Source: Jiella pelagia (lineage in GTDB: Bacteria; Pseudomonadota; Alphaproteobacteria; Rhizobiales; Rhizobiaceae). From it: a stretch of DNA of 64,000 nucleotides. The stretch covers positions 124,001 through 188,000 of the forward strand of contig NZ_CP114028.1 of NCBI RefSeq assembly GCF_026898155.1, in the 5' to 3' direction. Below are positions 9,545 to 20,456 of this stretch, piece by piece (positions within the stretch are counted from its first letter, which is position 1; each line of letters begins with the position of its first letter). A program made the translations under genes and the position numbers. The notes beneath the pieces are model-generated. The model did no database searches. It was not told the DNA's origin and saw nothing but the letters and a program-made list of their open reading frames with translations.

Positions 9545-10723
9545 ATGTCCGCGTCCCCGAGACTGGTCGCGTCCCGGATGAGGACGGAGGCGGGATGGCT
9601 GTTCGCCGCCTCCTTTCGTCCGTTCTTTCTCGGCGCCTGTCTGTATGCCGCTGCGGCCGTCCCGCTTTGGGCGTGGATGTTCGTTTCCGGAGTTGGCGAG
9701 GTCGCTTATTTGCCGCCGCTCACATGGCATGCCCATGAGATGGTGTTCGGATTTCTGCCCGCGGTCATCGCCGGTTATCTCCTGTCGGCGACGCCGAACT
9801 GGTCGGGCAAGCTGCCGGCTTCCGGCTATCGCCTTGCCGCGCTGTTCACGCTCTGGCTCGCAGGGCGCGTCCTGCCGCTCGTCCTGCCGTTCTGGCCGGG
9901 GACGATCATCGATGCGATCTTTCCGCTGACGCTGTTTCTGGCTCTGGCCCGCGAGGCGCGGGTCAAGTCGGCGCAGCAGTCGCGCCATGGCCTGATGCTG
10001 TTTCCGCTCCTGGCTCTCGCTTCGATCGCCCATCGTCTTTGGGCCGGCGACGCCGAGGTCGCCGCCATGCTCGCCCGCACGGGGATCGGCGTGGGCGCGT
10101 TGCTGATCGCGGCCGTCGGAGGCAGGCTGGTGCCGAGCTTCACCCGCAACGCCCTGTCCGGTGCGCGTGCCGAGCGGGTGCCGGAACCTTATGGCCAATT
10201 CGACATCGCCGTTCTGTTTGTCGCCTCCGCCGGACTGGTGTCCTTCGTCGTCGCACCGGCTCATCCGTTGACGGCCGTGACGATGACGGGGGCGGGCGTA
10301 CTCCATGTCGTTCGTCTGCTGCGTTGGCGGGGATGGCTGCTCCGCGAAATGGGCATCGCAGCGCTTCATCTGGGCTATGGCTGGCTCGCGGCGGGGACGC
10401 TGCTCGCGGGGCTGGCCGCCCGGCCGTTTCTTCTAGTTCCGCCCGATGCCGCCCTCCATGCCCTGACTGCGGGGGCCATCGGCACGATGACCCTCGCCGT
10501 CATGGGGCGCCTGTCGGCGACGCGAGGGCAGGGATGCCGTGCCGCGCCGGAGCCGATACGCCTCGCCCTGATCGCCGCGAATCTGGCAGCACTGGCGCGT
10601 GTGGCAGCGCCCTTGGTCGCGGAGATTTACGTGCCGCTTCTCGGCATTAGCGCGGTGCTCTGGTTCCTCGCCTTCGCAATTCTGCCGCCAGCCCATCTGC
10701 GGCCGTGTCTCGACGTGAAATGA
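9545..10723 (+). CDS. nnrS: NnrS family membrane protein, intact second copy
   Basis: About 392 residues from the ATG at 9545 (MSASPRLVASRMRTEAGWLF); an upstream ATG at 9518 is possible. Typical NnrS landmarks are ASFRPFFLGACLYA, LTWHAHEMVFGFLPAVIAGYLLSATPNW, GGRLVPSFTRN and HALTAGAIGTMTLAVMGRLS, spread over about 12 membrane segments. The histidines are proposed haem/copper ligands. It is preceded by a palindromic NnrR-like box and followed by tatE-nosR. Confidence 0.92.
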   Translation: MSASPRLVASRMRTEAGWLFAASFRPFFLGACLYAAAAVPLWAWMFVSGVGEVAYLPPLTWHAHEMVFGFLPAVIAGYLLSATPNWSGKLPASGYRLAALFTLWLAGRVLPLVLPFWPGTIIDAIFPLTLFLALAREARVKSAQQSRHGLMLFPLLALASIAHRLWAGDAEVAAMLARTGIGVGALLIAAVGGRLVPSFTRNALSGARAERVPEPYGQFDIAVLFVASAGLVSFVVAPAHPLTAVTMTGAGVLHVVRLLRWRGWLLREMGIAALHLGYGWLAAGTLLAGLAARPFLLVPPDAALHALTAGAIGTMTLAVMGRLSATRGQGCRAAPEPIRLALIAANLAALARVAAPLVAEIYVPLLGISAVLWFLAFAILPPAHLRPCLDVK

Positions 10724-10732
10724 GTGCCGAGT

Positions 10733-10746
10733 TTGCGCAAACGCAA
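10733..10746. promoter_or_regulatory. perfect NnrR box upstream of tatE-nos
   Basis: TTGCGCAAACGCAA is a perfect TTGCG-N4-CGCAA palindrome, the consensus of NnrR sites in alphaproteobacterial denitrifiers. It lies 92 bp before the tatE ATG and 10 bp after the nnrS stop, and is the likely NO-dependent activation site for the nos operon. Confidence 0.75.
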
Positions 10747-10837
10747 TGTCGGCCCCGGACCCTTGCCCTACAGCATCGACACGAAGACCGGAGCGGTTTT
10801 CGGGAAACGAAAGCATGATGCACAGAGGGGTCCAGCC

Positions 10838-11018
10838 ATGGGTAGTTTCAGCATCTGGCACTGGCTCATTGTCCTGGCGGTTGTGATGCTGCTGTTCGGG
10901 CGCGGCAAGATCCCGGAGGCTCATGGGCGACGTCGCCAGGGGCATCAAAGCCTTCAAGAGGGGGCTGAACGAGGACGAACCCGCCGCCCTCGACAACGAC
11001 CTTTCGCCCCGGCTTTGA
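10838..11018 (+). pseudogene. tatE: TatA/E-type twin-arginine translocase subunit (one-base frameshift at 10916-10922)
   Basis: Starts [21 protein letters not shown], a single membrane helix followed by the TatA hinge, then breaks at GAGGCTC. Reading GAGCTC gives [22 protein letters not shown], the canonical amphipathic helix, and a 59-residue protein. A tatE gene in the nos operon also occurs in Pseudomonas stutzeri; it supports export of the folded Tat substrates NosZ and NosX. The frameshift belongs to the GAGCTC set. Confidence 0.88.
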
Positions 11019-11077
11019 GACGATACGGCCACTGGACGCGGCTCGATCAAGCGTTTCGGGCAACCAAGGAAGAAATC

Positions 11078-13342
11078 ATGCAACGCCACGACACCGGCGC
11101 GAAATGCGCGCACGGATGGGGCTTTCGCGCGCTCGCGTTCCTGCTCCTGATGCTCTTGTCGCCAGCTCCGGCGCAGGCCGTGTCGGGCGGGCCGCTCGTC
11201 GGTGAATATCTAGAGACTGTCGTTGCCGCTGATCTCGTGCCCGGCGCCGACGCCTTTGGTGAAATCCGTGAGGATCTCCCCGTGGTGCCCGCTCTTTCGG
11301 ACGGCAAGACGATTGGCTGGGTGTTCCTCACCTCCGATTTCGTGCCCACCACCGGCTATTCCGGCAAACCCATCCATATCCTCACCGGCATCTCCGATGA
11401 AGCGTTCGTGACCGGCGTGCGGCTCGTGAAGCATTCCGAGCCGATCGTCCTGGTCGGGATCCCGGAGGCGAAGATCAAGGCGGTCACGGAGCGTTACGCC
11501 GGCCTGGATCTCAACAAGGAAGCGGCGGGCGAGGACACCGGCCACGATCTCGATATCGTCTCCGGCGCGACCGTCACCATCATGGTGATCGACGATTCGA
11601 TCCGGCGCGCCGCCATCAAGGTGGCCAAGGCGCTTTCACTCGGGAGTTTCGAGCCAGAGACCGGTCCGGCGGGGCCGCAGCAGGCCGTCGATCGCAGCGT
11701 CGATGCAGTGCAGGACTGGCAGACCCTTTCCGGCGACGGCTCGCTGCGGCACTTCGTCGTCGATGTGCCGGCCATCAACCAGGATTTCGCCGCCCTCGGC
11801 GACGAGCGCACCGAAAAGCACGTCGAGCCTGGGCCGGACACGGACCCTTACATCGACCTGTGGGTCGGACTCGCCAGCCAGCCCTCGATCGGGCGAAGCC
11901 TTCTCGGGGATGCGGCCTACGACAATCTCGAAGGTCTGCTGAAAGAGGGCGACGAAGCCATCCTGATCGCCGGCAACGGCCGCTGGTCCTTCAAGGGCTC
12001 GGGCTATGTGCGGGGCGGCATCTTCGACCGCATCCAGGTGATCCAGGACGACGTCTCTCACCGTTTCCGCGACCGCGAGCACCGCCGCGTCGTGCGCATC
12101 GTGGCCGATGGCGCGCCCGGCTTCGAGGAGGCGGATCTGTTCATCGTGCCGGCCAGTGCCGGGTTCGATCCGGCAAAGCCTTGGCGCCTCCAGCTGCTGG
12201 TGCAGCGTGCGGTCGGGCCGATCGAGAAGGTCTTCCTCACCTACGATGTCGGGTACGACCTGCCAGAGGGCTATCTGAAGACGTTCGCACCGCGGCCTCG
12301 CGCCGAGACGGCCGCCGCCAGCGACGCTCCGGCCGAGGCGATGGGCCAGCAGGATGCGTCCGATATCCGCAATGCGCTGTGGACGCGGATCTGGCAGGCC
12401 AAGCGGACCGAGATCGTCATCCTCGGCGCCGGGCTCCTCTTTCTGACGGCGCTGTTCTTCTTCCAGTCGCTTGCGACCCGAAACGAGCGGGTGTTCGGCA
12501 TCATTCGCACCGTCTTCCTCGTCTTCACGCTGTTCTTCATCGGCTGGTACACCAACGCCCAGCTCTCCGTAGTCAACGTGCTGGCTTTCGCCTCGGCGGT
12601 GTTTTCCGACTTCCGTTGGGAGACGTTCCTGATGGACCCGCTGATCTTCCTCCTGTGGTTCGCGGTGGCGGCAGCCCTCCTGTTCTGGGCGCGCGGCGCC
12701 TATTGCGGCTGGCTGTGCCCGTTCGGCGCTCTGCAGGAGCTGACCAACAAGATCGCCCGTGCCCTGAGGGTGCCTCAGGTCACGCTGCCCTGGGGGCTGC
12801 ATGAACGGCTGTGGCCGGTGAAGTACATCATCTTTCTCGGCCTGTTCGGCCTGTCGCTCTACTCGCTGTCCGCCGCCGAGCACTATGCCGAGGTCGAGCC
12901 CTTCAAGACCGCGATCATCCTCAAGTTCGATCGCTCGTGGCCCTATGTCCTGTTCGCGCTGGCGTGCCTCGCTCCGGGCCTGTTCATCGAGCGATTCTAC
13001 TGCCGCTACGTCTGCCCGCTCGGCGCCGGCCTCGCGATCCCGGCCCGCCTCCACATGTTCCGCTGGCTCAAGCGCTACAAGGAATGCGGCAATCCCTGCC
13101 AGACCTGCGCGCATGAATGCCCGGTCCAAGCCATCCATCCCACCGGCGAGATCAATCCGAACGAGTGCATCTCCTGCCTCCACTGCCAGGTGCTCTACCA
13201 GCACACCAAGCGGTGCCCGGTGGTCGTCGCCCGTATCAAGAAGCGCGAGCGCTTCGAGAAGCAGATCGGCATCAAGCCGTCCGGACCGGCGCAGCCGGCC
13301 GTCCAAACGCCGGCCCGAGACGCGCCGGCTCCAGCATCCTGA
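11078..13342 (+). CDS. nosR: NosR, membrane FMN/Fe-S regulator and electron donor for N2O reductase
   Basis: 754 residues. A signal segment ([14 protein letters not shown]) precedes a periplasmic FMN-binding domain with the flavin-attachment region SGATVT near 11567. The C-terminal half has several membrane helices, two C-x3-CP motifs ([12 protein letters not shown] and [11 protein letters not shown]) and two [4Fe-4S] ferredoxin motifs ([25 protein letters not shown]). It passes electrons towards NosZ and is needed for nosZ expression. The start is fixed by an AAGGAAG ribosome site; FMN attachment is the task of NosX in the same operon. Confidence 0.96.
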   Translation: MQRHDTGAKCAHGWGFRALAFLLLMLLSPAPAQAVSGGPLVGEYLETVVAADLVPGADAFGEIREDLPVVPALSDGKTIGWVFLTSDFVPTTGYSGKPIHILTGISDEAFVTGVRLVKHSEPIVLVGIPEAKIKAVTERYAGLDLNKEAAGEDTGHDLDIVSGATVTIMVIDDSIRRAAIKVAKALSLGSFEPETGPAGPQQAVDRSVDAVQDWQTLSGDGSLRHFVVDVPAINQDFAALGDERTEKHVEPGPDTDPYIDLWVGLASQPSIGRSLLGDAAYDNLEGLLKEGDEAILIAGNGRWSFKGSGYVRGGIFDRIQVIQDDVSHRFRDREHRRVVRIVADGAPGFEEADLFIVPASAGFDPAKPWRLQLLVQRAVGPIEKVFLTYDVGYDLPEGYLKTFAPRPRAETAAASDAPAEAMGQQDASDIRNALWTRIWQAKRTEIVILGAGLLFLTALFFFQSLATRNERVFGIIRTVFLVFTLFFIGWYTNAQLSVVNVLAFASAVFSDFRWETFLMDPLIFLLWFAVAAALLFWARGAYCGWLCPFGALQELTNKIARALRVPQVTLPWGLHERLWPVKYIIFLGLFGLSLYSLSAAEHYAEVEPFKTAIILKFDRSWPYVLFALACLAPGLFIERFYCRYVCPLGAGLAIPARLHMFRWLKRYKECGNPCQTCAHECPVQAIHPTGEINPNECISCLHCQVLYQHTKRCPVVVARIKKRERFEKQIGIKPSGPAQPAVQTPARDAPAPAS

Positions 13343-13369
13343 GATTCAAGCAAGAAAGGGAAGACGACC

Positions 13370-15266
13370 ATGTCGGACGAGAAGACGAAGATCTCACGGC
13401 GCTCGCTGTTCAGCGGCACAGCCGGCGGAGCCGTGCTCGCCGGGGCGGTGCTGGCCGGCGGCAGAAGTCTCATCGGACCCGCCGCTGCCCAGGAAAAGGC
13501 CAGCGTCGAGGTCAAACCCGGCGAACTCGACGAATATTACGGCTTCTGGTCGTCCGGTCAGTCGGGAGAGATCAGGGTCATCGGCATGCCGTCGATGCGC
13601 GAACTGGTCCGCATTCCGGTGTTCAACCGCTGTTCGGCCACCGGATGGGGGTCGACCAACGAGAGCCTGAAGGTCCTGACGGAGGGCCTCCTGCCGGAGA
13701 CGAAGGCGTTCCTGGCAAAGCGCGGCATGCAGACCTACCACAACGGCGACCTGCACCATCCGCACATGTCGTTCACCGAGGGTACCTATGACGGTCGCTA
13801 CCTCTTCGCCAACGACAAGGCGAACACCCGCGTCGCACGTATCCGCTGCGACGTCATGAAGACCGACAAGATCATCGAGATCCCGAACACGTCGGACATC
13901 CACGGTCTGCGTCCGCAGAAATGGCCGCGCACCGGCTACGTCTTCGCCAATGGCGAGCATCGAATCCCGCTGCCCAACGACGGCATCATCCTCGACGATC
14001 CGACAAAGTACGTCTCCATCTTCACCGCGATCGACGGCGATACGATGGAGGTGGCCTGGCAGGTCATCGTCGACGGCAATCTCGACAATTGCGATGCCGA
14101 CTATGCCGGCAAATATGCCTTCTCGACCTGCTACAATTCTGAAGAGGGCGTCACACTCGCCGAGATGACCGCCAAGGAGCAGGACTGGGTCGTTATCTTC
14201 AACATCAAGCGCATCGAAGAGGCGGTGAAGAAGGGCGACTACAAGGAATACAACGGCGTCAAGGTGATCGACGGTCGCCATGGTTCGCCCTACACCGCCT
14301 ACGTCCCGGTCTCCAACAGCCCGCATGGCTGCAACATGGCGCCGGACAAGAAGCACCTTTGCATCAACGGCAAGCTGTCTCCGACAGTGACGGTGATCGA
14401 TGTCGATCTGATCGAGGCGGTGTTCGACGGCGCCGAGCCGCGTTCGGCCGTCGTCGCCGAGCCGGAACTGGGCCTCGGGCCGCTCCACACCGCCTTCGAC
14501 GGCAAGGGTAACGCCTTCACCACGCTGTTCCTCGACAGCCAGGTGGCGATGTGGAACATCGACAAGGCCATCCGGAAATTCCAGGGCGAGGATGTCGATC
14601 CGATCCTTCAGAAGATCGATGTCCACTACCAGCCGGGCCACAACCACACCTCCATGGGCGAGACCCTGGACGCGGACGGCAAATACCTCATCTCCTTGAA
14701 CAAGTTTTCCAAGGACCGCTTCTTGAACGTCGGTCCGCTGAAGCCGGAGAACGACCAGCTCATAGACATCTCCGGGGGCGGGATGGAGCCTCATCCACGA
14801 TGGGCCGACCTTCGCCGAGCCGCACGACTGCATCATCGTGCGTCCCGACATCGTCAATCCGGTATCTGTCTGGGATCGCAAGGATCCGATGTTCGCCGAG
14901 GCCCGCAAACAGGCCGAGGCCGATGGCGTCGATCCCGACTGGCCGGCCGACGTGATCCGCGACGGCAACAAGGTGCGCGTGTGGATGCATTCCGTGGCGC
15001 CCGCCTTCTCGCTCGAGCAGTTCGAGGTCAACGAGGGTGACGAGGTGACGGTCTACGTCACCAACATGGACGAGGTGGACGACCTGACGCACGGCTTCAC
15101 CCTCGGCAACCATGGCGTCGCCATGGAGGTCGCACCGCAGGCGACGGCCTCCATCACCTTCACGGCCGACCGGCCGGGCGTGCACTGGTACTACTGCCAG
15201 TGGTTCTGCCACGCGCTCCACATGGAGATGCGCGGCCGCATGCTGGTCAAGCCCAAGAGCGCCTGA
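13370..15266 (+). pseudogene. nosZ: nitrous-oxide reductase NosZ, clade I (one-base frameshift at 14786-14792)
   Basis: Periplasmic copper enzyme reducing N2O to N2. The Tat signal is [10 protein letters not shown]. CuZ-site histidine regions are visible ([36 protein letters not shown]). The C-terminal cupredoxin domain has the CuA motif [12 protein letters not shown]. The frames join at GAGCCTC: GAGCTC gives a reading [19 protein letters not shown] and a continuous 631-residue protein. As written the enzyme would lose its CuA domain, but the frameshift is one of the GAGCTC artefacts and N2O reduction is probably intact. Confidence 0.95.
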
Positions 15267-15277
15267 GGAACGGCCTA

Positions 15278-16559
15278 ATGCGACGCTTCATAAGACTCCT
15301 GGCGCTTGTCCTTCTGCTGGGCGGACCGCTTGACGCGGCCGCCAAAGAGATCGCCGTCGCGCCTGGAGCGGAAGCGATCGCAGCGGCCATCAACAAGGCA
15401 GAGCCGGGGGATGTCCTCCGGCTCGGCGCCGGCACCTATCCCGGGGCCATCGCGGTCGACCGGCCGCTGACCATTCTCGGCGGCGGCCAGGCGCGGATCG
15501 TCGGTCCCGGAGAAGGCACCGTCATCATGGTCACCGCCGACGACGTCACGGTTCGCGGTGTCGTCGTCACCGGTTCCGGCGTCCGGCTCGACGAGCCTCG
15601 ATGCCGGCATCGCCATCGCCAAAGGCGCAGATCGGGCACGCATCCTCGACAACCGGGTCGAGGGCAATCTGATCGGCATCGACGTGCAGGGCGGCATCGA
15701 TGCCATCGTCAGCCGCAACCGCATCGCCAATCGCAGCGATCTGCGCCGCAACGAGCGCGGTTCCGGCCTTTACGTGTGGAACGCACCGGGGCTCCTGGCG
15801 GAGGACAACGAGATTTCCGGCGGCCGCGACGGCATCTTCATCACCACCTCGCATCACGCCGTCTATCGGGGAAACCGGATGTCGGACCTGCGCTTCGCCT
15901 TCCACTCGATGTACGCCAACGACGTCGAGGTTGCCGGCAACGTCTCGCGCGACAACGAGATGGGCTTCGCCTTCATGTATTCGAAGAAGCTCACCGTGCG
16001 GGACAATCTGTCCGTCGGCGATCGGACCCACGGCATCTTCCTGAACTTCGTCAACAACTCGGTGTTCGAGCACAATGCGGTGCGCGAGGGCGGCGAGAAG
16101 TGCCTCTTCGTCTACAACGCCAATTCCGACCGCGTGAGCGGAAACCTCTTCGAGGGCTGCGGCATCGGCGTTCACTTCACCGCCGGGTCGCAGAACGTCA
16201 CGGTTGTCGGCAACGCCTTCGTCAACAATCGCACCCAGGTGAAACATGTCGGCACCCGCTGGCTCGAATGGAGCGAGGACGGGCGCGGCAATTACTGGTC
16301 CGATCACGTCGCCTACGACATCGATGGCGACGGCCTCGCCGATGCGCCTTACCGTCCGAACGACGCGATCGACCTGGTCACCTGGCGCCAGCCCATGGCC
16401 AAGCTGCTCCTCGGCTCGCCGGCGGTCCAGCTCATCCGCTGGTCCCAGTCGCGCTTCCCGGAGCTGCTTCCCGGCGGCGTCATCGACAGCCGTCCCCTGA
16501 TGCGCCCCGAGGGCATCGGTGTGAGACCAGACAATCAACGACAGGCGGGCCAGCCATGA
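15278..16559 (+). pseudogene. nosD: NosD, periplasmic copper-site maturation protein (one-base frameshift at 15593-15599)
   Basis: Signal peptide (LLALVLLLGGPLDAAA), then a right-handed beta-helix made of parallel repeats (NRVEGNLIGIDVQGG, GLLAEDNEISGGRDGIFITTS, NNSVFEHNAVREGGEKC). NosD works with the NosFY ABC transporter to build the CuZ centre. The break is at GAGCCTC; GAGCTC gives SGVRLDELDAGIAIAKG and 426 residues. The stop overlaps the nosF start (ATGA). Confidence 0.93.
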
Positions 16560-17470
16560 CAAACGAGACTCTTCTAGGCGTCGACGATCTGACGATCGCC
16601 TTCGGTCCGCTGACAGCGCTCGATCATGTCTCGCTGTCGGTCCAAAAGGGCGAACGGCTGGCCTTGCTCGGCCACAACGGCGCCGGCAAATCCACCCTTT
16701 TTCGCGCCATCCTCGGCTTTCTCTTCCTGAATACGGGCACGATTCGCATCGCGGATGCGGCGCCCGGCAGCGAACGCGCGCGGCGCGCCGTCAGCTATCT
16801 TCCCGAAGCGGTTGCCTTTCCCAAAGCGCTGACAGGGTCTGAGGTGATCACCTATTTCGCCCGGCTCAAGGGCGAGCCCCCGAGGAAAGCGCTCGAACTC
16901 CTGGAGACGGTCGGCATCGCGGATGCCTCGAAGCGGCGCGTCGGCACCTATTCCAAGGGCATGCGCCAGCGTCTCGGGCTCGCCCAGGCCCTCATTGGCC
17001 GGCCTGACCTCCTGCTTCTGGACGAGCCGACCAGCGGCCTCGATCCCATCTCGCGGGGTGAATTCTACGACCTCGTCGACCGGGTCGCCAGACAGGGCGC
17101 GGCCGTGCTGCTGTCCTCCCATTCATTGACCGAGGTCGAGGCGAAGACCGACCGGGTCGCGATCCTGTCGAAGGGGAGGCTGGTGGCCGAGGGCCGTCTG
17201 GCCGATCTCGCGGGGGCGGCCGCTTTGCCCATCAAGGTGCGCGTCAGAGCGAAGGGAGCCGATGCGGACGCACTGCACGCCAAGATCGGCGGGCGGCGTC
17301 TCAACGGTCGCTTGGTGGAACTCGACTGCGGGACCGGCGACAAGATGGCGGTGCTGTCGCGTCTCGCCGCGCTCGGCGACGTCGTTGCCGATATCGAGAT
17401 CGAGACCCCGCGGCTCGACGACGTCTACCGCCATTACAGCAAACCGCCGGCCCCGGGAGACGCAGCATGA
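16556..17470 (+). CDS. nosF: NosF, ABC transporter ATPase for NosZ maturation
   Basis: 304 residues. Walker A is GHNGAGKST, the signature region is TYSKGMRQRLGLAQAL, and Walker B is LLLLDEPTSGLDP with the switch SSHSLTE. It energises NosY for the sulfur/copper maturation of NosZ. It overlaps nosD upstream and nosY downstream by four bases each, indicating translational coupling. Confidence 0.96.
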   Translation: MTNETLLGVDDLTIAFGPLTALDHVSLSVQKGERLALLGHNGAGKSTLFRAILGFLFLNTGTIRIADAAPGSERARRAVSYLPEAVAFPKALTGSEVITYFARLKGEPPRKALELLETVGIADASKRRVGTYSKGMRQRLGLAQALIGRPDLLLLDEPTSGLDPISRGEFYDLVDRVARQGAAVLLSSHSLTEVEAKTDRVAILSKGRLVAEGRLADLAGAAALPIKVRVRAKGADADALHAKIGGRRLNGRLVELDCGTGDKMAVLSRLAALGDVVADIEIETPRLDDVYRHYSKPPAPGDAA

Positions 17471-18303
17471 AATCCCTGTCCCGTATTGCAGCCGTGGCAA
17501 ACACTGAAACACGGCTGGCCAGCCGCAACCGTTGGGTCCTGCTTGCGACCTTGATCCTGGTGCTTTTCGCGCTCGCGCTGGCCTTCCTCGGGGCGGGGCC
17601 GGCAGGTTCTCGCGGGGCGAGTGCGCTGACGCTGACGGCGGCGAGCCTCGCGACCCTGTCGGTCTATCTCATTCCGCTGATCGCGCTACTCCTCTCCTAT
17701 GAAACGATCGCCGGCGAAATCGAGCGCAACACCCTGCCACTGGTGCTGGCGACACCGGTCCGCCGCTCCGAGATCCTGATCGGCAAGTTCCTCGGCCATA
17801 TTGCCGTCCTGTCCGTGGCGACTGTCGTCGGCTACGGCATCGCCGGCGCCGCGGTGACGCTTGTCCATGGCTTCGATCCGGGCGGCGCACTTGCCTGGAC
17901 GAGGCTCATCGTCACGGGAATACTGCTCGGTGCGGTCTTCGTCGCGATCGGCATCCTGGTCTCCGCATCGACGCCGCGGGTCGGAACGGCCGCCGCGCTT
18001 CTCGTGGGTATCTGGTTGCTTCTCGTCGTTCTTTACGATCTCGCTCTTCTGGCGGGATTGATCGTCGACGATGGCGGCATGTTCACCAAGACCATCTTCC
18101 CGCTGCTGGTGGTCGCCAATCCCGGCGATGCCTTCCGTCTTTTCAATCTGGCCGCCCTCGAGGCTTCTGCGCCCGTTGCCGGGACCGACGGGCTGGCACG
18201 CAGCCTGCCGTTTCCGCCCGCGCTGGCGCTGGCGGCCCTGGCAGGCTGGCTCGTCGTCATGCTGTCGGCCGGCCTTGCCCGCTTCCGGAGACTTCGTCCA
18301 TGA
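17467..18303 (+). CDS. nosY: NosY, ABC transporter permease
   Basis: 278 residues with about six membrane segments (WVLLATLILVLFALALAFLG, LIPLIALLLSYETIAGEIER, HIAVLSVATVVGYGIAGAA, GILLGAVFVAIGILVSA and others). The ABC-2 type permease partner of NosF, it transports an uncharacterised species for NosZ assembly. Its stop overlaps the nosL start. Confidence 0.95.
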   Translation: MKSLSRIAAVANTETRLASRNRWVLLATLILVLFALALAFLGAGPAGSRGASALTLTAASLATLSVYLIPLIALLLSYETIAGEIERNTLPLVLATPVRRSEILIGKFLGHIAVLSVATVVGYGIAGAAVTLVHGFDPGGALAWTRLIVTGILLGAVFVAIGILVSASTPRVGTAAALLVGIWLLLVVLYDLALLAGLIVDDGGMFTKTIFPLLVVANPGDAFRLFNLAALEASAPVAGTDGLARSLPFPPALALAALAGWLVVMLSAGLARFRRLRP

Positions 18304-18875
18304 AATCGCTCATCGTCGCCGCGGCTCTGACCGCCGCTCTCGCGGGGCTTTCGGCCTGTTCGCAAGAGACGGACACCAAGCCCCTTCCCGTCGCCATGAC
18401 CGATGAAGCGGTCGGGCATTACTGTCAGATGTATGTGATGGACCATGACGGGCCGAAGGCGCAGATCCATCTGGCTCACACGGACCATCCGCTGTGGTTC
18501 GCTCAGGTCAGCGACGCCGTCGCCTATCTCCACGATCCCGAACGCGACGCCGAGATCCGAGCCGTCTATGTCAGCGACATGGGGGCAGCGCCAAGCTGGG
18601 GTAATCCCGGTGTCGACAACTGGATCGATGCCGACGCGGCAAGCTACGTCATCGAGAGCCAGCGGAAGGGCGGCATGGAAGTGCCCGAAGCCATTCCCTT
18701 CGGCACGCGTGAAGAGGCCGAAGCTTTCATTGCCGACAAGGGCGGACGTCTGGTGAGCCTCGCCGATATTCCCGACAGCTATGTGCGCGCCCCCGCCATG
18801 CCCGGCGCGGCCGCGGGCGAGATGGGCGGGGCGCAGTCGGGCCGGGCGATCCCGGCAGCACATGCAAGGATGTAG
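18300..18875 (+). CDS. nosL: NosL, copper-binding lipoprotein
   Basis: 191 residues with a lipoprotein signal ending in the lipobox LSAC. The conserved Cu(I)-ligand region HYCQMYVMDHDGPKAQIHL and FGTREEAEAFIADKGG are present. NosL delivers copper to apo-NosZ at the outer face of the membrane. It is translationally coupled to nosY. Confidence 0.95.
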   Translation: MKSLIVAAALTAALAGLSACSQETDTKPLPVAMTDEAVGHYCQMYVMDHDGPKAQIHLAHTDHPLWFAQVSDAVAYLHDPERDAEIRAVYVSDMGAAPSWGNPGVDNWIDADAASYVIESQRKGGMEVPEAIPFGTREEAEAFIADKGGRLVSLADIPDSYVRAPAMPGAAAGEMGGAQSGRAIPAAHARM

Positions 18876-18876
18876 A

Positions 18877-19852
18877 ATGATGGACGCGACCCTCTCGTCT
18901 CGGATCAGCCGCCGACGGCTGCTCTTCATCGCCGCGGCCTTCGCTGGCTCGGCCGTTGCAAGCTCGTGGCCTGCCAGCGCCCTGGCGGAAGCAACGTTCC
19001 GGCGCTGGTCCGGCCAGGCTCTGGGAGCCTCACGCGACGATCCAGCTCGCCGGTGCGCCGCAGCCTCTGGCGGACGAGACTTTTGCCGCAGTGACCGCCG
19101 AAATCCGCCGGCTGGAGGCGATTTTCAGCATCTATCGGGACGACAGCGAGTTGTCCCGTCTCAACCGCCATGGAAGGCTAACCGCACCATCGCCCGAACT
19201 CTTGGCGGTGTTGACGCTTGCGGCGTCCGTGCACCGCGAGACCGGCGGCCTGTTCGATCCGACGGTGCAGCCTCTGTTCGCGGCCTATGCCGAACACTTC
19301 GCGAAAGCGAACACGCGATCGCGTGATCTGCCGCGGAAAATCTTCGATACCGCTCTCGCCAGGGTCGGCTTCAAGGCGGTTCGATTCGATGCCGGCGCCG
19401 TCGCCTATACGCGCCCCGGAATGGCGATGACCCTGAACGGCGTCGCCCAGGGCTTTATCACCGACCGGGTGGCGGCGCTGCTCAAGGCTCGGGGCTTCGA
19501 AAATGTCCTGCTCGATGTCGGCGAGATCGTCGCGCTGGGCGGCGGGCGTGACGGACGAGGATGGCGGATCGGTCTGAAGCAAGGGCCGGATGACGACACG
19601 GTTTTGGAGCGGCTGACCTTGACCGACCGGGCGGTGGCAACCTCCATGCTGCGCGGCACGACGCTCGATGCCGCGGGCCGGTTCGGACACATCATTCATC
19701 CGCGTCAGGGGCTGGTCAGGCCGGCTTTTCCGCGTGTTTCGGTCGTCGAGGACAACGCGGCGAGGGCCGATGCCCTGTCGACGGCCGCCGCCCTGATGAC
19801 GTTCGATCAGATATCGCAATGGCGTGCGCGGGGCGTCGATATTCGCGTCTGA
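18877..19852 (+). pseudogene. nosX: NosX, Tat-exported FMN transferase (ApbE family) for NosR (one-base frameshift at 19025-19031)
   Basis: Tat signal SRISRRRLLFIAAAF, then an ApbE domain: TAEIRRLEAIFSIYRDDSELSRLN, FDPTVQPLF, NGVAQGFITDRVA, LLDVGEIVALGG. It attaches FMN covalently to NosR. The frames join at GAGCCTC; GAGCTC gives QALGAHATIQLAGAPQ and a 324-residue protein. Last gene of the operon, followed by a strong terminator. Confidence 0.93.
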
Positions 19853-19873
19853 TCCAACGGCCGAGAAGCCGAA

Positions 19874-19904
19874 AAAGGCCGGCGGTTCGTCACCGCCGGC
19901 CTTT
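19874..19904 (+). terminator. Rho-independent terminator of the nos operon
   Basis: A perfect 12-bp stem (AAAGGCCGGCGG / CCGCCGGCCTTT) with a 7-nt loop lies 22 bp after the nosX stop. It is symmetrical enough to serve the convergent pseudoazurin gene too. Confidence 0.85.
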
Positions 19905-19935
19905 GGGGTTTGTGTAGCTGGCGTTTTTGGGTGAG

Positions 19936-20385
19936 TTACTGCTTCACCCGTTCGAACAGGTCAGCGAAATTCTTCTTGGCCTTGCCGGGATTCTTGACCT
20001 TTTCGGCCTCGGCGAGATTGGTCGGTTCGCCGACCACGATCAGCGCGACCATGCCCATGCCGTAATGGGGCGTGCATCGGATGCCGTAGACGCCTTCCTC
20101 GTCCAGGGTCACCGTCACGTCCTGGCTTGGCTTGCCCTTGAAGGTCTCGGCCCCTTCCGGGATCATGCCCTTGATCGTCTCGGCGTTGTGGCCGGCATCG
20201 ACGGAGATGAAATGGATGGTATCGCCCCGCTCGGCACGTACCAGGTCGGGCTCGAAGACCATGATGCCTTTCTCGCCCTTGTTCAGCATCTTCACCTCGT
20301 GCTCGGCGGCATGGGCCGGCAGCGCCATGGCGGCGAAAGCCACGCCGGCAAGGACGGTGTTGAGGACGGCTTTGTAGTTTCTCAT
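19936..20385 (-). CDS. pseudoazurin, periplasmic blue copper electron carrier
   Basis: 149 residues with a Sec signal (LNTVLAGVAFAAMALPAHA). The type 1 copper ligands are visible: His in DAGHNAET and Cys-His-Met in IRCTPHYGMGM. Pseudoazurins carry electrons to nitrite reductase and N2O reductase. It converges on the nos operon and has a perfect NnrR box 72 bp upstream of its start. Confidence 0.95.
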   Translation of the reverse strand: MRNYKAVLNTVLAGVAFAAMALPAHAAEHEVKMLNKGEKGIMVFEPDLVRAERGDTIHFISVDAGHNAETIKGMIPEGAETFKGKPSQDVTVTLDEEGVYGIRCTPHYGMGMVALIVVGEPTNLAEAEKVKNPGKAKKNFADLFERVKQ

Positions 20386-20456
20386 GGCACAGATCCTAGT
20401 CTTGACATCGGCTCGTAACCGATACCGTCGTTCTACGGTTTAAACGGCGATGGTCT

